Source: Dysidea avara
Taxonomy: Eukaryota > Porifera > Demospongiae > Dictyoceratida > Dysideidae
Direction of reading: 5' to 3'
Assembly (NCBI RefSeq): GCF_963678975.1
Contig: NC_089277.1
Location: 20,367,440 to 20,431,439, forward strand
DNA length: 64,000 nt
Positions 1 through 11,073 of this stretch are shown here, piece by piece (the first letter of the stretch is position 1; each line of letters starts with the position of its first letter). The notes under the pieces are model-generated. The model had not been told where the DNA came from. It saw only the letters and a program-made list of their open reading frames with translations, and did no database searches. A program made the position numbers and the translations under genes.

Positions 1-640
1 AAGGAGTATTTGTACACATTGACTCTTTTTGCAAATGAGTTAGCTTGAGAGGATGTTGAACACAAGTGTACGACACTGGAGTTGGTGATGGCATAGATAA
101 TAATATAGAGTAAGCCACCAATGTTTGACCACCATCGGTTTGGTCGCGAGTTTTCTTTAAACTCACAAAGAAAGTTTCTGCTCTTGCTATGCCTTTGGAG
201 AGGTCTAGGCCATAAACTCTTGCATGCAAAATTTCAGACCTGCAGCTTTCTTTGTCTGGCTGCAGGAGCTGCAAAAGTGACCTGTCCGAATGTTCTCAAT
301 TCTCAGACAAAAATATGTATTATCAGTCGAGTGGCACTGCTCGTAATGCTTGAAGGTAATCAAGTATTTCTATGCTTGATATGAAAGAGCATCTCTTATA
401 CTCTCCAAACATATGCAGATATTTGGCTTAGTCCTTATTGGCTGTGAATTACAAAGCTCCAAAGTCACCTCTGTCGTGCAATCTTAAATTCGGCCACATG
501 TGAAGCTCGTGCAAATCTAATAGTTACCTATATCGAATTCAAAGCTATTTTTATGAACATTGAGGGTATCAGCTACCGTTCAGTAGTAAATAGATACATG
601 CAGGATGACCACGCCTTGTTTTGCCAGAATAGCTACATTA
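1..640. other. No gene recognised; left edge of window
   Basis: I see no convincing coding region here. The single open frame of 87 codons (121-384, plus) has no recognisable domain or splice context. The segment ends where the arm of the palindromic MITE at 641 begins. Confidence 0.5.
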
Positions 641-1124
641 CATTTAGGCTTCTCTGACAGTAGCAGCCTAGCTACTGCACCCAGCACACATATACAAAAT
701 CCAAATCCACTTAAATGGGGCTTTGACTATCCCCTGTCTTAAAAATGTCAAAAATATCTCTTCAAAATGTCCAGGACGTTAGCCAGATTAAAATACTCTA
801 ATAGAGCAGTCACTTACTCTAACATAACGATCAGCTAATTTATTATCACATGTAATCAGGTTTTAAGCTTTGTAATTAAATATAATAGTCTTATTGAGTG
901 AATATGCCTGGGCGTGGCTCTCAGATTTTCTGACTGCTCCAATTATGTATAGGTGATTGTTCTATTAGAGTGTTTCGATCTAGCTAATGTCCTGGACATG
1001 TTGGAGAGAAACTTTTGATATTTTTAAGACAGGTGTTAGTAAAAATCCCATTTAAATGGATTTGGGTTGTGTATATGTGTGCTGGGTGCAGTAGCTAGGC
1101 TGCTACTGCCAAAGAAGCATAAAT
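641..1124. repeat. Palindromic MITE with ~160-bp arms
   Basis: The left arm (about 641-810) and right arm (about 960-1124) are reverse complements with scattered mismatches. Both carry GCAGCCTAGCTACTGCACCC, a run matching CCATTTAAATGG, and a copy of the CTCTAATAGAG motif with its AGCAGTCA flank. No open reading frame is present, so this is a non-autonomous foldback or MITE-type insertion. The matching extends slightly past the outer GCTTCT, so the exact ends and target duplication are uncertain. Confidence 0.75.
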
Positions 1125-1252
1125 GCAATCATAGATACTATAGCCTTACCCGGGATTAGAAACCGCCACATTAACACTATCACTTCGCACCCGCTAGGTG
1201 CTCGCCGGCCTTCAGATTATTGTTTTAACCAGGCGGTGCGGCCACGTTCTGT

Positions 1253-2260
1253 ATGGCTGAAGGAAATGTTGGGGCAGCTCAGCGGCCTGTTAGTGAAGAA
1301 ACTAGGTTGATAAGAGGTGTTCTTGGTGGTATTTTAGCGGACGACAGTCTGACACTATCCACTCAGGGAAACAAGACGTGTTTAGAAATGGCCAAAAACA
1401 TGGCCAAGTGCTATAGTTCTCTACCCACTGAGGCAGCTTTGGAATTTGCCCACTGGCTTGTGGCAGCACTGAACTCCATTATCATTGCTGCTCAAAAAAG
1501 AAGCAAGCCTAACGAATTGAACCAGGAAAGTCTATGGAGGAAGTTTAACCTACTGACAATTTCTGGTGACTTCACTAAGAGGTGGCAAGATTTTTTAACA
1601 GTCAGTCACTTGGATGACCAACCTGTTTTCTATCAGCATTTTACTGATGAACTTTTTGATAATTTGCTGCAGAAAAAGTTGAGAACAGTCCTGGACTCTG
1701 ACGCTACTAGTGTGGAAACTGAATATATTGACAGCCCTGACCTAAGCTTTGAGGAAGAGAACGCCATCCGATACATCGGTGGATATGTAGTAAAGAAGTT
1801 GAAGGCCCACCCTGGCTGCTCTGATTTTAAGCCACTCTTAAATGAAATGATCTGTACTGATGTGTCAGATGAGAACAGTCCACCATCAGCCGCTTGGACA
1901 AATGCCATAGACAGGGGTGGCTTAGTGAAGATAACACCTGAGGCATATCAGATACTTCTGGCTATTGAATGTTGTGTGCGGCGCTACTTGACCATTAAGG
2001 AAGCCTCAAAAATGGATGACAGTTACAAAAGCTATCTCACAAACATGTTAGTAAATGATGACGATGTCTTGTTCCATCGGTGCATTGCAGGATTTGAAAA
2101 AGATGAAAATGCAAGGTGCCTTCAGCATATAGTTAATAAGTGGATCACAATTCGTGGATTTTCCTTTGCATCATCCCTAATGGAGATGTACAAGCAAGAG
2201 AACAAAAAAGGCACCGGAAAGTCCAAGTCTTTGAGAACAAAGTTGTATTGTGATAAATAA
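1253..2260 (+). CDS. P-element-transposase C-terminal-like protein (companion ORF)
   Basis: An intact, intronless 335-residue ORF starts at ATG 1253 just downstream of a locally GC-rich stretch (about 1180-1250). Visible landmarks are an EEENAIRYIGGYVVKKL block (about 167-183), an IDRGGL block (219-224), an acidic-to-basic alpha-helical stretch, and a lysine-rich tail with KSKSLR (323-328). The YIGGYVVKKL block resembles the Y-x-A-G-Y/F-V-x-x-K-L signature seen near the C-termini of P-element/THAP9-like transposases; this is from memory of the family and was not searched. The neighbour at 2460-5129 is a P-like transposase on the opposite strand, 3' end to 3' end, with 199 bp between the stops. 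The ORF may be the second gene of one transposon, or a separately decaying or domesticated C-terminal module. No catalytic domain is visible in it. I am confident it is coding and only moderately sure of the family. Confidence 0.6.
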   Translation: MAEGNVGAAQRPVSEETRLIRGVLGGILADDSLTLSTQGNKTCLEMAKNMAKCYSSLPTEAALEFAHWLVAALNSIIIAAQKRSKPNELNQESLWRKFNLLTISGDFTKRWQDFLTVSHLDDQPVFYQHFTDELFDNLLQKKLRTVLDSDATSVETEYIDSPDLSFEEENAIRYIGGYVVKKLKAHPGCSDFKPLLNEMICTDVSDENSPPSAAWTNAIDRGGLVKITPEAYQILLAIECCVRRYLTIKEASKMDDSYKSYLTNMLVNDDDVLFHRCIAGFEKDENARCLQHIVNKWITIRGFSFASSLMEMYKQENKKGTGKSKSLRTKLYCDK

Positions 2261-2459
2261 GTAAACATTTGTTGAAATAAATACGTTAATGAATAAGTAA
2301 GAAAATAAAATGGGTTGGAATACTTTAATGTAAATATTTACTGAAATACAACCAAAATTATGGGGAAAAGAGATCTACATTACTATTGTGTTTACAATGA
2401 ACGACGCCTGTGCCTCTGGCAAAGGCTTGTTCAAATCATGAAGATTCACAGATTCCAAG

Positions 2460-5129
2460 TCATATGACTTCCTCTTGCATCCACGACAGTTTCCAGACCC
2501 AAATTGAGTTTATCACTCGTATATTCTGTGCATTTTTTAGAACTTGGGTGATGGTTGGGTTCTCATTGGCTCTACCATGTTGTCGTATCATAGAAAAGTA
2601 CTTTTCTACAGAGTCCTGGCTGACTTTTTCGCTTAAAAATACACTCACTCCATCGATGCTTAGTAGAAATGGTACCAGTTCCAAAAAGGATTTCACTACA
2701 ATTAATTTTAATCACAGTATAAGCATTATAACACACACACAGACACAAACCTGTGATTCTAATACCATTTTCAGTTGTAGCACTTAACAACATTCGTTGC
2801 TTCTGGTCATCATCAAAGCCTGGCCGCCCCTCAACTGAAGCTTTCCACTGGTCCAAATAGCACACAAGTTCCTTCAAAAACTTGAATAGAAAATTGTAAG
2901 CACACACCCAATAATTATTGTAGGTAAAACAGAAACAATGTATGTGACCATTAGACATACTTTTTATGGTTGCCAGAATACTGTATACAGAAACACATTC
3001 ACCACCACCTACCCCCATCCGGAAATCATTCTCCTTGCGATATGGAGATAAAAAACACTTCCGTTTCTCCTTTCCCTTTGTGAAGGATGATACATTGAAG
3101 CAGTCAAAAAAGTGATCCATGTGACGTATAAATTTGACTGTCTCACGGGCTACTTCACCAAACTTGAGATCTAGTGCAACTGCCACTGACTCTGACAAAG
3201 TCTACAGTAGCACAACAATTACATACTTGCACTTGCAAACACAACATTTACCTGAACAGCTAAATCCACCCGCATCTTAGTAAGATGAAGGTGTTCATAC
3301 TTGAGTTTATGAACAATGGAGACCCCTGGTGTCTCACTGACTCGTCCAGCATTAGCCTTGTACAGCTCAATGAGTAGCTGCCAGTCAATATTCTGTCCAT
3401 TACACTGCATAAAAAATAATTGCTATAAATCAGGCAAATATGTACCAGTAGAAATAAAATGAAGTGCATACATACTATTAAAGCAAAACATTTGCAATAC
3501 GTACTTACCCACAATTTCCCTCTTGAAAAACAATTTCGAATAGTTTTTATTAAATGGCTTGGGTCCGATATGAAAAAGATTGAGTGGCCTTCACTGGAAT
3601 AGACATTTTTGATTTTATATGCCGTCTTGTCATTGTTCTCGTCATGTAAGCTAAACAGTAATCGGTTTTCACTTGCACCATCACAGGTGACAGTCAGTAT
3701 CTGCAATCCAAGTATAGTAAGCCTTGAAATGACTTTCCGGAGAATTGGGAATAGCTCTGCTCCTGTTGTGCTTGTAGTGGGAAAATGCACATAGGGAAAC
3801 TTCAAGCTGGTAAAGAGCCCTCTGACCATAAATGCTAGAACAGATTTGGCAAGAGGTCGTCTGGAAAGTGAGCCTTTTTTATCCTGTTCTAGCTCTGTAA
3901 AAAAATTATTCACTTCACCTATGTCAGAGTATCCAGTCAGGGATCCAGTGTGCTTGTCATACACCAGGGACTCTTTTACATACATTTCATCCAGAACAAT
4001 ACCAACATGCTTAGCCAGATGTTCAGGCTTTTGGCTGTTAACTTGCTGCAACAACTGTTCATCTAAGGACTTAGAAAAACCAGTAGTTGATGGTGAAAAG
4101 TGTCGGTAATCTTGCAGAGTTCTCTCAGTTGGCAAGTAAAACACACCAGAATTTCTTAGTGTTTTGTAACACCCACTGGAACGGTGATGTAAATACAAGT
4201 ACCATCTAATAATTGCTGGCTGCCAGCGAATCTGGCGAGTTGACCCCAAAGAAGCTGCTTTTAACTGTTGGTCCCAAAATATTTTCATGAAAGGATTAGT
4301 ATTATCCTTTTGAACAGCTTCACCACATTCCTTCATCATGGACACTAAATTGTTATTCATGTCTTGGTCAACCATAATTCCTTGGTTAGCAACCAGCTTG
4401 TTAATCCTTCCACTGAGGCGGGCAATCTGTTGGTCCTTACTGTGAATCACAGTAGCCATGTTCTTCATCCTCTCACACTTCTCAGATGGGGTAAGGCACC
4501 GGAAGTTGGTATGACTATTAGCCTCCACAGACTGACAACTGTCCTCTTGGAGATTCCGTGCTAGCCTACCACGCAATACATTTTCACGGAATGTGCTGCA
4601 CCTTGAACATAATCTTGAGTGTGACTCCAGTGGAATGTACTTCAAACAATCTACATGGCGTATCCCACCATTCCTCTCAACATAGCCGATCACTTTCCCT
4701 AAGGTCATAAATTATTATTTTAATTGGCACAACACACAGCATGGTTCATTGCTTACCTGTAGCATCTTTGAACAAACCATTATGTTTTGCAATCAGTGAA
4801 GCATATTTCTCATCAATTATTCCCTCACAGCACTTCATGCTTTCGTCATTTACAGCTCTTACTCCTTGGTTTGTCAAATTGTCCTGGGGTGCTTGCAAGA
4901 CAACATCTGGCTCAGTCTGTGTACCAATTGTAACAGTGGCATTGGTGCAATCTTCCTCAGACTCTGTTTGCACTTCTTTGCTATCAACAAACCACTGGCT
5001 ATCAGTCTGGGTCTCAGCATTCACCATGGTAAAGGTGGGTTGGGTCAAAGCCTTAACATCACTCGCAGTCAATTTGGTCTTCCCTTGAGACGAACGTTTC
5101 CTAACATCAAATTTCAATTTTCTCACCAT
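2460..5129 (-). CDS. P-element/THAP9-like DDE transposase, six exons
   Basis: Spliced model on the minus strand: 5129-4757, 4698-3509, 3404-3252, 3201-3013, 2880-2751, 2695-2460. Every junction is GT..AG and the total is 2271 nt, giving 756 residues in frame. The N-terminal exon carries ETQTD/EVQTE/GTQTE repeats. Next come a C-x2-C pair (CSRC), a short coiled coil, and an RNase H-like fold. Candidate acidic residues are D361 (LDEM), D464 (CDGASEN) and E709 (SVEKYFSMIRQHG); DPSHLIKTIRN near 503 is also typical of P/THAP9 proteins. An insertion-like region with QNIDWQLLIELY lies between D464 and E709. No intact N-terminal THAP zinc finger is visible, so DNA binding may use the CxxC region or be lost. 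No stop or frameshift interrupts the model, so the gene could be active or domesticated. Terminal inverted repeats were looked for on both sides and not found. Exon 4's donor (3013) is the least certain junction. Confidence 0.75.
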
Positions 5130-5639
5130 AGTAACCTCTGTAAAAGACAGTGTTTACATGTTAGCAAACTAATTGCAGTCAGCTATTGTACTTACAGCAT
5201 GCATTAACATCATCACACAAAACATCCATAAATTAGCATGGACGAATGCTATATGCAACTTTCAAGCCTTAATACTAGGCTAACACAACATCCTTGGCTG
5301 ATAACAATGAATTATTCCATTATCCCAACTAGTACCCTTAAATAAAATAGCAAGAATTACTTCCTATCTGTTAACCTGAGTGCAAGATAGGTACACAAAG
5401 AAAGGACATTTTCAACATAAGAATTGAGTTGCATTGCAAACATCACATGACCTGGGAAAGCTAAACAGTGTTATTCCAGTGGTGAAAGTCTATAAGGCCT
5501 CGTATCTCCGGCATGAACTTCTCAGATGGTCGTGGTAGGGAGATACAAGGAAATATTTTAATTGTTAGCTTGTCCCTGTACGTGAATTGCTCATGTACAA
5601 GCGTAGATTTCATTCAAAAAGCGTTTAGTTACACTATAT
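5130..5639. other. Upstream of transposase; no gene
   Basis: This is the presumed 5' leader or promoter side of the minus-strand transposase. A short hairpin with imperfect arms (CCTCGTATCTCC paired with GGAGATACAAGG) spans about 5501-5550. I found no match to the sequence beyond the companion ORF (1125-1250) that would define terminal inverted repeats. Confidence 0.4.
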
Positions 5640-5967
5640 CTAATCAAAAACAGCCAAGCTGTAAAAAAAGGAGTGCGGCCCTTGAAAAGGCTATGGTGAA
5701 AAAAGATGTGAAATCCAAGGTGGTGGCCAAGAAATGGCTGTGATGGTAGGTTAATGGTAAAAATTTTAATAACGACAATTCAGGTGAATTTGGTGCCGCT
5801 TGGTCAATTGGCACAAAATTCACCGGAATTGTCGTTATTAAAATTTTTACCATTAACCTACCATCACAGCCATTTCTTGGCCGCCACCTTGGATTTCACA
5901 TCTTTTTACACTATAGCCTTTTCAAGGGCCGCACTCCTTTTTTTACAGCTTGGCTGTTTTTGATTAG
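5640..5967. repeat. Large hairpin MITE, copy 1
   Basis: The arms are about 155 bp and nearly perfect reverse complements, beginning CTAATCAAAAACAGCC and ending with its complement, around a spacer near 5800. The same hairpin recurs at 7749-8072. In both places it is followed by the same ~105-bp tail (to about 6075 here) and then by the 31-bp minisatellite. The open frames found on either strand here are products of the symmetry, not genes. Confidence 0.85.
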
Positions 5968-6204
5968 ATTTCACTTCTTTTTGTATTTGTATACCCTAAA
6001 GCCAGCCTATGGCCAGCTTTGGGACTTTTTAACCTATATATTTTTTCTTTACCACAGGAAAAAGAAAAAGATGAAGCATAGTTTATAAATACTTTAACTC
6101 ATTCTGTAAATGTACAAATTATATATATAATGCATATATCAAGAGTTCATTATATTATGAACTCTTGCATATATTTATTACATGTCAATTAATCCCCACA
6201 GGAT
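5968..6204. repeat. Tail of composite repeat plus small hairpin
   Basis: The first ~105 bp match the sequence after the second hairpin (8073-8166), including TATTTGTATACC and a purine-rich end. A perfect short hairpin built on AAGAGTTCAT/ATGAACTCTT follows at about 6140-6167. There is no coding potential. Confidence 0.6.
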
Positions 6205-6519
6205 AATTTGCAGCTGATCTCTTTACTGGGTGACTTGAAATGTAGCTGAACTCTCTACAGGGTGATCTGCTTGTATGTAGATGAGCTCTTTACAGGATTC
6301 TCTCTACAGGGTGACTTGACTCTAGCTGAACTCTCTACAGGGTGACTTGTTTCTAGCTGAACTCTCTACAGGTGATTTGTTTGCAGCTGAACTCTCTACA
6401 TGGTGGTTTCTTTGTAGCTGAACTCTCTACAAGGTAACTTCTTCTAGCTGATCTTTCTACAGGGTGATTTGTTTGTAGCTGAATTCTCTACAGGGTGATT
6501 TATTTGCGGCTGAACTCTC
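6205..6519. repeat. 31-bp minisatellite array (copy 1)
   Basis: About ten tandem units of roughly 31 bp share the core GCTGAACTCTCTACAGGGTG, with variants of the following GACTTGTTT. The same array occurs at 8170-8702, 10531-10702, 11080-11150 and 44897-45115, each time as part of the same composite repeat. Units vary in length and sequence, so the array is old. Confidence 0.85.
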
Positions 6520-7290
6520 CAGGTGCGTAGGGAGGGGGGTTCCGGGGGGTTCAGGAACCCCCCTGTAAAATTTTGACTTCTGCAAGCTGGATCCTAACAC
6601 ACCATTTAGTGTGGCAGGACAAAATGAGTGAGCAATATAGTGTAATGGCACAGCACAACAATTGATAAAACTTACATTCATCTGTCAGGGAAGGATTTAC
6701 AGAGGTAACATGAGCCCTCTTCAAAACTTGTTAAAAAGATCGATATGCTCTAATAGAGCAGCCAGGTATATACTCTAATAGAGCAGTCAGGTATACTCTA
6801 ATAGAACATGCATATAAATATCCATGTCCATATGAAGTTTTTCAGACATTCCAACATTAAATGCAAAACTTAGCATGACCTTATACTGCTATATCTTTGG
6901 TGTGCAGTGTTTAAAGATATAGAGCTCCAGTAATTTATTACTTGTGTTATGCAAAATGAATTCATGCTATGTATATTTGTATAGTTATATTTTTTTGATT
7001 GTCATTTGCATCAGTGGATTCATGGCTCCTATACCACAGTGAGATATAACCATCACTTACAGACTACTATATGTGTTTCTATGTGTTATGCTGTCTGTTT
7101 CCAATAGGTGACTTTATCTAGTACTGCTTTCATCCCAGGGCACTTAATGCATCATAATTAATGTAGTTTTTACATAAAATATAGCAATTTGCTGAGTTTT
7201 GATTTATTAAAATATTGAAAGTCTCTCAGTGGCTGTGGGCACAATGCTGGTGCTGGAACCCCCCTTCAAAAAATCCTGGCTACGCCCCTG
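6520..7290. repeat. hAT-like MITE or chimera (CAGG..GCGTAG ends)
   Basis: The left end reads CAGGTGCGTAGGGAGG and the right end CTACGCCCCTG, which pair as TIRs of a hAT-like non-autonomous element. The flanks (GAACTCTC against CCTGTAGG) are not a target duplication. Compared with the other composite-repeat copies, host sequence is missing at the junction, so recombination or deletion followed insertion. Three CTCTAATAGAG-type motifs are clustered at 6745-6805. No gene is seen. Confidence 0.5.
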
Positions 7291-7740
7291 CCTGTAGGCG
7301 TGACAGACCTTCGACCTTATTTTACGCAAATAATCGGTAATAACTCCGTGAATTATTATCGGATTCCTACCAACGTTGGTACGGTGATCCGCCTTAATAA
7401 GCCCTTTAAGTGTGCAAAAGTTCAGCCTGATCCGAGCACGCATTCGTATTTTATGGCAGATTTTGCGAAGTGTGCGAAATGAAGATGAAGAAAAAACGAA
7501 GAAATTGAACCAAAATTTTGTTCGTTCGTATCTCGGAAATGGCTGGAGTGAATTTCTTCAAATTTGGTATGTGGACTCCCCTGAATGGCCGGAATTTCAC
7601 TAGCAAATTTGGTTCCAATCGGATTAGGGACTACAGAGCTACATAGGTGTAAGCATTGCGTTTTCTTCCTGTTAATATACTCACGGTGTGGCGCGCCAAA
7701 TTTTTGGGCGCATGACACACTACCGCGTGTCTTGATAAAT
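7291..7740. repeat. Body of composite repeat, copy 1
   Basis: This begins CCTGTAGGCGTGACAGACCT and runs to the CTCACGGTGTGGCGCGCC end followed by GACACACTACCGCGTGTCTT. The same sequence occurs at 11548-11990 and 45533-45965 in the same orientation. Short open frames in it are not conserved between copies because of indels, so I treat it as non-coding repeat. Confidence 0.8.
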
Positions 7741-7748
7741 ATATATAT

Positions 7749-8072
7749 CTAATCCAAAACAGCCAAGCTTTGAAAAAAGAGTGTGGCCCTCAGAAAGGCT
7801 ATGGTGTAAAAAGATGTGAAATCCAAGGTGGCGGAAAAGAAATGGCTGTGATGGTAGGTTAATGGTAAAAATTTTAATAACAACAATTCTGGTGAATTTA
7901 GTACCGCTTGGTCTTGGCACAAAATTCACCTGAATTGTTGTTATTAAAATCTTTACCATTAACCTACCATCACAGCCATTTCTTGGCCGCCACCTTGGAT
8001 TTCACATCTTTTTTCACCATAGCCTTTCTGAGGGCCGCACTCTTTTTTTTACAGCTTAGCTGTTTGGATTAG
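7749..8072. repeat. Large hairpin MITE, copy 2
   Basis: This is a second copy of the 5640-5967 hairpin: near-complementary arms from CTAATCCAAAACAGCC to GGCTGTTTGGATTAG-like sequence, about 155 bp each, followed by the shared tail to about 8166. It starts a few bases after the end of the first composite copy, so the two composite repeats stand in tandem. Confidence 0.85.
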
Positions 8073-8169
8073 ATTTCACTTTTTTTTGTATTTGTATACC
8101 AAAAGTAGGCCATGGCTTTTTAACCTATCATTTTTTCTTTACCTCAGGAAGAAGAAAAGATGAAGCAGG

Positions 8170-8700
8170 GTGATGTCTTTGTAGCTGAATTCTCTACAAG
8201 GTGATCCTTCTAGCTAATCTCTCTACCGGATGAATTGTTAGTAGCTGAACTCTCTACAGGGTGATTTGTTTGTGACTGAACTCTCTACAAGGTGACTTCT
8301 TCTAGCTGATCTTTCTACAGGGCGTTTTGATTGTAGCTGAATTCTCTACAGGGCAATTTGTTTGTAGCTGAACTCTCTACAATGTAACTATTTCTAGCTG
8401 AACTCTCTACAGGGTGACTTGTTTCTAACTGATCTCTGTACAGCGTGACTTGTTTCTAGCTGAACTCTCTACAATATTACTTCTTGTAGCTGATCTCTCT
8501 ACATGGTGACTTGTTTCTAGTTGATCATGAACTCTCTACAAGTGATTTGTTTGCAGCTGAACCCTCTTACATGGTGGTTTCTTTGTAGCTGAACTCTCTA
8601 CAAGGTGACTTCTTCTAGCTGATCTCTCTACAGGATGACTTGTTTCTAACTTAACTCTCTACAGGGTGATCTGTTCATAGCGGAACTTTCTACTAGGTGA

Positions 8701-8702
<2 letters not shown>
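8170..8702. repeat. 31-bp minisatellite array (copy 2, first part)
   Basis: About seventeen units of the GCTGAACTCTCTACAGGGTG repeat. The array is broken at 8703 by a LINE insertion and resumes at 10531, which shows that the array predates the LINE. Confidence 0.85.
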
Positions 8703-8750
<48 letters not shown>

Positions 8751-10530
8751 CTTTACAATGCAACATACAATTACAATTATACATGTGTAGGTGGGTATAG
8801 ATGAAGAAAAAGTTGCATTGATTGTCTGCCAGCAACCTGTGCTGGCAGCCGGGAGTTAATTAAACTTATGAAGTAAAGTTAATTGTCAGTCCAGAATCAT
8901 AGCACTTGCTGCATCTACAGCAGTAATGATAGGTGCAGGGATTGTCAGGAGAGAAATTTGTGGTGAAGTGTTGCCATAAATAGTTCTGAATAGTAGCTTT
9001 GATGACTGGTAGGGACTGGTTGATGTCAATGCAAGGTAATTGGTTCCATATCCTGGGAATTCTATTAAAGTAAAAGTTTCTGGCATAGTTACTATTAGTG
9101 CAGACATGATTTAGTTTGTTAGTAGACGAAGACCTGGTGTTGGAAGAGCTAAATGATAATGTAGTTGTATATGTTAAATTGAGAAGATGGCTGTTGTAAA
9201 GCTTTGACAAGGGACATAATATCATAGAGATCGAGCATATACATTAGAGGTAAGATACCTAACCGGAGTAAGCGTGTTTTATAGTCACTGACATAATCAG
9301 CTAGAATGAACTTGGTGGCTCGTCTTTGTACTTTTTCAAGAATAGTGGTATCTTTGATCATATAGGGATTCCACAATTGTGAGCAATAAGTTAACTGAGA
9401 TCTCACTAGAGTTAAATAAAGAAGTTTTCTGGCTCTGATAGAATGGCAGCTATGGAAGACACGCCTCAGCAGTCCTAAATATTTATAGGCTTTAGCAGTT
9501 ATGATTTGATAGTGCTTGAACCAGGACATATCTGATGAAAGCTGCAAACCTAAGTCACGATGAGAAAGAAGCTGTGGGAGTGGGCAGCCATCAATAGAAT
9601 ATGTGGTAGTGAATTTACTGTTGAAACTCAGGTGGATGCATTTGGGTACACTGAATCTAAAATCATTGTTAACACTCCAGGTGAATAAATGGTTGAGATC
9701 TTCTTGTAAGCGCAGTTGGTCAGAAGAAACAGCAATACTTTTAGATAGTTTGGTATCATCAGCAAACTGGAATATACTTGAGAATTTTATGACAGATGGT
9801 AGGTCATTGATGTATAGCAGGAAGAGCAGTGGGCCAAGGGTGCTACCTTGAGGCACCCCAGACAGGACAGGAAGTAAGTTGGAAATGGAATTACAGATTC
9901 TTACACATTGTAGACGATTATGTAGATAACTGCTGAACCACTTATGGAGATTACCGGAGATTCCACAAGACTTCAATTTATTTAGCAGTTTCATATGTGG
10001 AACACTATCGAAGGCCTTGCGAAAATCCAAATAAATAGAGTCTATTTGATGGCCTTGAGTGGTGACTTGATGAATGCTGTTCAAGTATAGCAACAGTTGT
10101 TGGGTAGTTGATCTACCAGGAAGGAACCCAAATTGACAATTTGTGATATGGCTGAGTGTGTGATTGATTATGTTGTTATAAACTAAAGTTTCAAGGACTT
10201 TAGACGTGTTGCTGAGGAGGGAGATCGGACGATAGTTCTTTACTGAAGATCTATCTTCTGATTTGTATACAGGTACAATTAAATGAATCTTCCACTCCTC
10301 AGGAATTAACCCAGCTGATAGACTGAGATTAAAAAGATGGCATAATGGACGGGTTAGTGAGAAAGCACAGTTTTTGAGGACCTTGGGACTAATTTTGTCG
10401 ATACCAGTAGCTTTGTTAGGGTCAAGTTGGCACAGAACATAGTATACTTCATCCTCAGTGAATGTTAGAGAATTTATTTGATCTGGATGGAGTGATGGAA
10501 TGGTTTGTTCAGAAGATGTTGGAGCTGTAT
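8703..10530 (-). mobile_element. 5'-truncated non-LTR retrotransposon (LINE)
   Basis: A minus-strand LINE is inserted within the minisatellite. Its 3' end carries a (TAA/ATT)n tail at 8703-8748. The 5' end is truncated at about 10530, inside the N-terminal part of the reverse transcriptase, so the endonuclease and any ORF1 are absent. Array units flank both sides. The protein is described in the separate entry. Confidence 0.85.
8866..10530 (-). pseudogene. LINE reverse transcriptase fragment (CR1/L2/Jockey-like)
   Basis: Reading from 10530 downward the frame is open. It shows RT motifs in order: a KATGIDKISP-type block, an NYRPISLLS block, FGFLPGRSTTQQLL, YLDFRKAFDSV (first catalytic Asp), GVPQGSTLGPLLF and the catalytic FADDTK. 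The thumb and C-terminal region follow, with RATKFILADY. A one-base shift near 9150-9160 moves the reading into another frame, where YFNRIPRIWNQLP and a CCRCSKC cysteine cluster continue to the stop at 8866. The order and the RIWNQLP block fit the CR1/L2/Jockey group of non-LTR elements. The upstream APE endonuclease is missing by truncation, so the copy is dead. Confidence 0.8.
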
Positions 10531-10702
10531 TTTGCAGCTGAACTCTCTACATGATGGTTTCTTTGTAACTGAACTCTCTACAAAGCAACTTCTTCTAGTT
10601 GACCTCTCTACAGGGCAATTTGTTTGTGGCTGAATTCTATACAGGGTGATTTGTTTGAGCTGAACTCTCTACATGATGGTTTCTTTGTAGCTGAACTCTC
10701 TA
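10531..10702. repeat. 31-bp minisatellite, continuation after LINE
   Basis: Five or so further units of the 31-bp repeat follow the truncated LINE 5' end. The array is interrupted again at 10703 by a palindromic element. Confidence 0.8.
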
Positions 10703-11073
10703 TAGACGATATGCACACTTTATTACTCGAACGAAAAATGATTAATTAAGCGTAGACGGCGCAAAACTCGACGGTAACTTAAAAGCGGAAGTCCCATACA
10801 AAAGTATGGGAAGCAAATGCGGCTCGAGCAATAACTCACCACTCGAGCTAAGGACAAGCCATCTCGCTTGCCATACACTTCTTTCCGTGCAAAAGGAGTG
10901 TATGGCAAGCGAGATGGCCTGTCCTTAGCTCGAGTGGTGAGTTATTGCTCGAGCCGCATTTGCTTCCCATACTTTTGTATGGGACTTCCGCTTTTAAGTT
11001 ACCGTCGAGTTTTGCGCCGTCTACGCTTAATTGATCATTTTTCGTTCGAGTAATAAAGTGTGCATATCGTCTA
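10703..11073. repeat. Near-perfect 371-bp palindromic element
   Basis: The two ~180-bp arms are almost identical reverse complements around a centre near 10888. Outer ends read TAGACGATATGCAC and its complement. Each arm encodes the same 61-codon frame on opposite strands (10908-10723 minus, 10868-11053 plus), which is a mirror artefact and not a gene. The very low divergence between arms suggests a young insertion or ongoing arm conversion. It sits inside the minisatellite. The TAGACG end resembles that of the 6.8-kb TIR element at 34758. Confidence 0.85.

Noticed and set aside
6205-8702. CRISPR-like repeat arrays
   Set aside because: Units are contiguous 31-bp minisatellite repeats without unique spacers, in a eukaryotic genome.
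10723-11053. Two identical 61-residue frames on opposite strands
   Set aside because: They are mirror images created by the palindrome; neither has a recognisable domain.
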